DNA of 7,683 nt, taken from positions 1 through 7,683 of the forward strand of contig CALFLJ010000251.1 in NCBI GenBank assembly GCA_937880335.1. The letters run 5' to 3'. The notes beneath the pieces are model-generated. The model did not search any database. It saw only the letters and a list, made by a program, of their open reading frames with translations, and was not told where the DNA came from. Each line of letters begins with the position of its first letter. Positions within the stretch are counted from its first letter, which is position 1. The position numbers were made by a program, and so were the translations under genes. Shown piece by piece: positions 5,378 through 7,683 of the stretch. Source of the stretch: an uncultured Succinatimonas sp. (GTDB lineage: Bacteria; Pseudomonadota; Gammaproteobacteria; Enterobacterales; Succinivibrionaceae).

Positions 5378-6541
5378 TTAATCTCCGTCTAATCCCACTT
5401 TAGGTTTTAAGCTCTCCCAGCGTTTACAGCTTGGACAGGACCAAAAAAGCATTTTTGATTCAAATCCGCAATGAGGGCAAGTATAGATATAGTTAGATGC
5501 TATTTGCGCATCAACTAAACTTTTTAACTGCAAAATTGCTTGATTAGCAGAGGGATCCCCGTCTTGCGAACGTAATCCCATGAGAGCTGAGAATAACTTT
5601 AGGTTAGGTTTTTCTTTTATATAGGATAAAAGTAAATTTTCAGCATCCATCTTACCCTGCGTATTTGACACTACCTTAACTAATTCCACCATTGCTTGTG
5701 CAGAATGAGTTGCGTTTATAAGGCTTTCTAATGCAAAACGGTAATTAGGATCTGCTTTATTTGGGAAACAATCTGAAATAAGCTTAAGACATACAATTCC
5801 ATAGTTGCCATTAAAGGACAAAACCTCTCGTACAATATCGTAAGCATCTTTAAGACGATTTTGTTTAATCAAAAGAGAAGATAATTCAAGACGAGCTCGT
5901 ACGGATTTGTCAAAAATTGAAATGGCATAACGATAAGATGCCTCAGCCTCATTATATTTTTGATTTAAAACTAAAGCTGATGCCATCTCACAATAATACT
6001 GCCCTAACTGCTTAAGGCCCCCCTCCCCTAGCACGTCACGATACTTAAGGGCAACTTCAATAGCCTTTTTAAAGTCTTGTTCTCTCTCATAAACTTTTAA
6101 AAGCAGTTTGGCTGCATAATTGCGCTGTCTTGGAATATCGACAGCGGCAAGCAAAATCTCTTCTGCTCTGTCAAAAAGACCTGCAGATATAAAATCGCGA
6201 GCTAACTCAATTTGTGCTGTTTCATGGTCACTTTCATCAAGACTTTTATCACTGACCATTTTAGAATGCAGGGCAATGGCTTTTTCAACCTCACCTCTTG
6301 TACGAAAGAGGTTCCCTAATGCAAAAGAGGACTCAACTGTAGGATCTTGCTCATTTAAACAGGCTATAAAACGATCTACAGCTTTATCCTCCTGCTTATT
6401 TAGAAGATATTCGACACCTTGAAGATAATTATTATTTTTCTGATTGCGACTATTTTCTTCATGATCACGCATGGAACTGCGTCCCATGTAATAACCATAA
6501 AACGCAGCTATAGGTAACAAAAGAAAAAGCAATTCAAACAT
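5378..6541 (-). CDS. lapB: LapB (YciM), lipopolysaccharide assembly protein B
   Basis: LapB is an inner-membrane-anchored, cytoplasmic TPR protein that directs FtsH degradation of LpxC and so limits lipid A synthesis. In E. coli it is essential or nearly so. The 387-residue product (E. coli 389) has one N-terminal transmembrane helix at about 2-18, followed by Arg/Asp/Glu-rich sequence. A run of TPR-like helices spans about 36-340 (for example YLQGVEYLLNKQ..AVDRF, and YNEAEASYRYAISIF at 196-210). A C-terminal rubredoxin-type zinc ribbon has CPHC at 355-358 and CPSC at 369-372. All features needed for function are present. The start at 6541 is 8 bases after the lapA stop and has no clear Shine-Dalgarno sequence, so translation probably depends on lapA translation. 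It is followed at one base by pyrF. Confidence 0.96.
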   Translation of the reverse strand: MFELLFLLLPIAAFYGYYMGRSSMRDHEENSRNQKNNNYLQGVEYLLNKQEDKAVDRFIACLNEQDPTVESSFALGNLFRTRGEVEKAIALHSKMVSDKSLDESDHETAQIELARDFISAGLFDRAEEILLAAVDIPRQRNYAAKLLLKVYEREQDFKKAIEVALKYRDVLGEGGLKQLGQYYCEMASALVLNQKYNEAEASYRYAISIFDKSVRARLELSSLLIKQNRLKDAYDIVREVLSFNGNYGIVCLKLISDCFPNKADPNYRFALESLINATHSAQAMVELVKVVSNTQGKMDAENLLLSYIKEKPNLKLFSALMGLRSQDGDPSANQAILQLKSLVDAQIASNYIYTCPHCGFESKMLFWSCPSCKRWESLKPKVGLDGD

Positions 6542-6549
6542 GGAAATAA

Positions 6550-6873
6550 TTAGGCTTTTTCAACTATGGAGGAATTTTCTTTATTTGCCTTATCAAGCTC
6601 AGTGCGTAACTTTGTTACTTCCTTATTAAGTTTAGCAGCACTGCTTCTTGCTACACGAGCGTGATTCCAGGTTTTAAGAATTAAGAGAAATGAGCCCAAA
6701 ATACCTAAAATAAAACCAAAAACGACACCTACAACCAATACAGTTGCCAGGGAAACATCAGCTTTGACTACTAAAAAATCAAAGAAAACATTACTGTCGT
6801 TAGCTGCACCAATAGCAAGTCCAAAAGCAACAATAAGTACAATAAAAACTAAATTTATCCAAAACTTAATCAT
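6550..6873 (-). CDS. lapA: LapA, lipopolysaccharide assembly protein A (DUF1049)
   Basis: LapA is a small inner-membrane protein that acts with LapB in controlling lipopolysaccharide synthesis. The 107-residue product has two hydrophobic segments at about 4-24 and 41-66. They are separated by the loop ANDSNVFFDFLVVKADV (24-40), which is the DUF1049 signature region. A cytoplasmic, charged, probably coiled-coil tail follows at 79-105 (KLNKEVTKLRTELDKANKE). GGGAG nine bases before the ATG supports the start. Position between ihfB and lapB matches other gammaproteobacteria. The 86-base gap to ihfB holds no terminator, so read-through from ihfB is likely. The heat-shock promoter known upstream of E. 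coli lapA could not be recognised here. Confidence 0.92.
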   Translation of the reverse strand: MIKFWINLVFIVLIVAFGLAIGAANDSNVFFDFLVVKADVSLATVLVVGVVFGFILGILGSFLLILKTWNHARVARSSAAKLNKEVTKLRTELDKANKENSSIVEKA

Positions 6874-6959
6874 GTTAAAAAACTCCCAAAGCTTCAGACA
6901 CTATGATAACAGAAAGGTTATATCCAGGGTAGTTCATAAAGCTCTGAGTTTCATATTAT

Positions 6960-7292
6960 TTATTCAATTTCACTAATACTCTGAGGTGACTTTAAATCAG
7001 CCTCATCTAATGGCTTGATATTTACTCTATTGCGTAATTCTACACCAGGCTTGAAGTGTACAACACGACGCTTATCTAGTGCTACAGGCTGGCCTGTTTT
7101 AGGGTTATGAGCCACACGAGGTTCACGAACTCTGATTTCAAAACTGCCAAAGCCACGAATTTCAATACGATCTCCTGCAGCTAAAGTCTCTATCATAATC
7201 TCAAAAATTTCGCGTACAGCGTAATCGATTAGTTTGGGATTTTCATCCGGAAACTGCAAGGATAATAAATCAATTAATTCTGCGCGGGTCAT
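6960..7292 (-). CDS. ihfB: Integration host factor beta subunit
   Basis: IhfB pairs with IhfA to form the DNA-bending nucleoid protein IHF, used in transcription, recombination and replication initiation. Features of the HU/IHF fold are clear: the helical N-terminus MTRAELIDLL, then RIEIRGFGSFEIR at 42-54, NPKTG at 63-67 (Pro64 is the intercalating proline on the beta arm), and HFKPGVELRNRVN at 79-91. The MTxxELI start and the RIEIRGFGSF segment are typical of the beta subunit. The product is 110 residues, about 16 more than E. coli IhfB. The extra residues (PLDEADLKSPQSISEIE, 94-110) form an acidic tail. GGAG seven bases upstream supports the start at 7292. In many relatives rpsA precedes ihfB; here about 320 non-coding bases do. 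Confidence 0.95.
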   Translation of the reverse strand: MTRAELIDLLSLQFPDENPKLIDYAVREIFEIMIETLAAGDRIEIRGFGSFEIRVREPRVAHNPKTGQPVALDKRRVVHFKPGVELRNRVNIKPLDEADLKSPQSISEIE

Positions 7293-7608
7293 GTTAAAAC
7301 TCCATCTAATAAACTATATATGCAAATTTTAAACAAAAAATAAGTACTTAGATATTAAAAATCAATAAAATCTGATCTTATACGCATTTTTTAAAATAAG
7401 AATCCTTATAATTTTTCAAAATCGTATACTCCGTCGCAAATTTAAAAAGAAAAATTTTAAAATCAAAGAGTAATTTTATCTTTTAAAAATATGGATCTTC
7501 GCCAAATCTGTGGTTGACTAAAATCTCTTGGTGAAAATTGCTAAGTTATCGACAAAAAAAGCTCATTCTCAAATAAGATTGAATTAGGGAAAATAACTAT
7601 CTTGGCAA
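7293..7608. other. AT-rich intergenic region between ihfB and the right-edge ORF
   Basis: About 316 bases show no convincing coding frame on either strand. The DNA is very AT-rich with many A- and T-tracts, especially at 7310-7500, the kind of sequence bound by IHF and H-NS. It probably holds divergent promoters: the ihfB candidate at 7337-7365 on the minus strand, and an isolated TTGACT (7514-7519) on the plus strand without a well-spaced -10. No tRNA, repeat array or strong terminator was recognised. Confidence 0.6.
7337..7365 (-). promoter_or_regulatory. Candidate sigma-70 promoter for ihfB
   Basis: On the minus strand TTGATT (7360-7365) and TATTTT (7337-7342) are spaced by 17 bases, each matching the consensus at 4 of 6 positions. 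The leader would be about 38 bases. In DNA this AT-rich such matches occur by chance, so confidence is modest. Confidence 0.35.
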
Positions 7609-7683
7609 ATGACTATGGATAATGTACCTAATTTTCAAGAAGCCTTCACAAAGCTTTTCTTTAAAGGTTTTAAAATTGTCAAT
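7609..7683 (+). CDS. Possible start of an unidentified gene, cut by the window edge
   Basis: An open frame begins with two in-frame ATGs (7609 and 7615) and runs to the last base, giving up to 25 residues: MTMDNVPNFQEAFTKLFFKGF followed by KIVN. An upstream in-frame stop (TAA 7594-7596) limits the start. There is no good Shine-Dalgarno sequence; GGGA at 7587-7590 is too far from either ATG. The pattern (NVPNF..AF.K.FFKGFKI.N) loosely recalls the N-terminus of DUF805 small membrane proteins just before their R-x-x-RSEYWW segment. That segment, if present, lies outside the window. The assignment is speculative. Confidence 0.35.
   Translation, partial: MTMDNVPNFQEAFTKLFFKGFKIVN

Noticed and set aside
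6120..6422. Plus-strand open frame within lapB.
   Set aside because: Antisense shadow of the TPR region with no family match.
6764..6976. Plus-strand open frame across lapA and the end of ihfB.
   Set aside because: Overlaps two secure genes in antisense, low-complexity sequence, no ribosome-binding site.
1..7683. CRISPR arrays, tRNA or rRNA genes, toxin-antitoxin or defence systems.
   Set aside because: No regularly spaced repeats, no cloverleaf or rRNA-like sequence, and every supported gene has a known housekeeping or IS identity.

Overview
The window looks like a chromosomal housekeeping segment of an AT-rich gammaproteobacterium. The evidence is IHF-beta followed by lapA-lapB-pyrF, plus PrmB, SixA, an H-NS-type protein and a YtfK/DUF1107 protein, all of which are typical of that class. 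Low GC, compact genes and a Bacteroidetes-like uracil phosphoribosyltransferase would fit a gut-dwelling lineage such as Succinivibrionaceae. That placement is inference; no rRNA or other phylogenetic marker is present.

Left part (1-1969): three minus-strand genes. They are prmB (C-terminus cut by the window edge), a ytfK-like stringent-response modulator gene, and sixA. Between ytfK and prmB lie a small hairpin at the ytfK stop codon, a well-spaced promoter whose spacer is a 10-bp tandem duplication, and a perfect 7-bp stem-loop in the predicted prmB leader.

Middle (about 2015-3343): no intact gene. A decayed IS21-family istA transposase lies on the plus strand. Its catalytic glutamate codon has become a stop, it has several other stops, and no istB helper gene follows. 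Next comes upp (minus), whose motifs resemble Bacteroidetes enzymes more than E. coli Upp; transfer is possible.

Divergent from upp is an H-NS-like gene (plus, GTG start) with a strong promoter. It converges on pyrF, and the pyrF terminator hairpin lies across the end of the H-NS coding region.

Right part (4672-7292): minus-strand ihfB, lapA, lapB and pyrF. LapA/LapB are the inner-membrane pair that tunes lipopolysaccharide synthesis through LpxC turnover. pyrF makes UMP de novo while upp salvages uracil to UMP, so both routes to UMP lie within 2 kb. The last 390 bases are an AT-rich non-coding stretch with a likely ihfB promoter and, at the very edge, the possible start of a plus-strand gene.

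No convincing undescribed system was found. The most notable items are the istA fossil, the atypical upp with a palindrome at its predicted transcription start, and the structured prmB promoter/leader.
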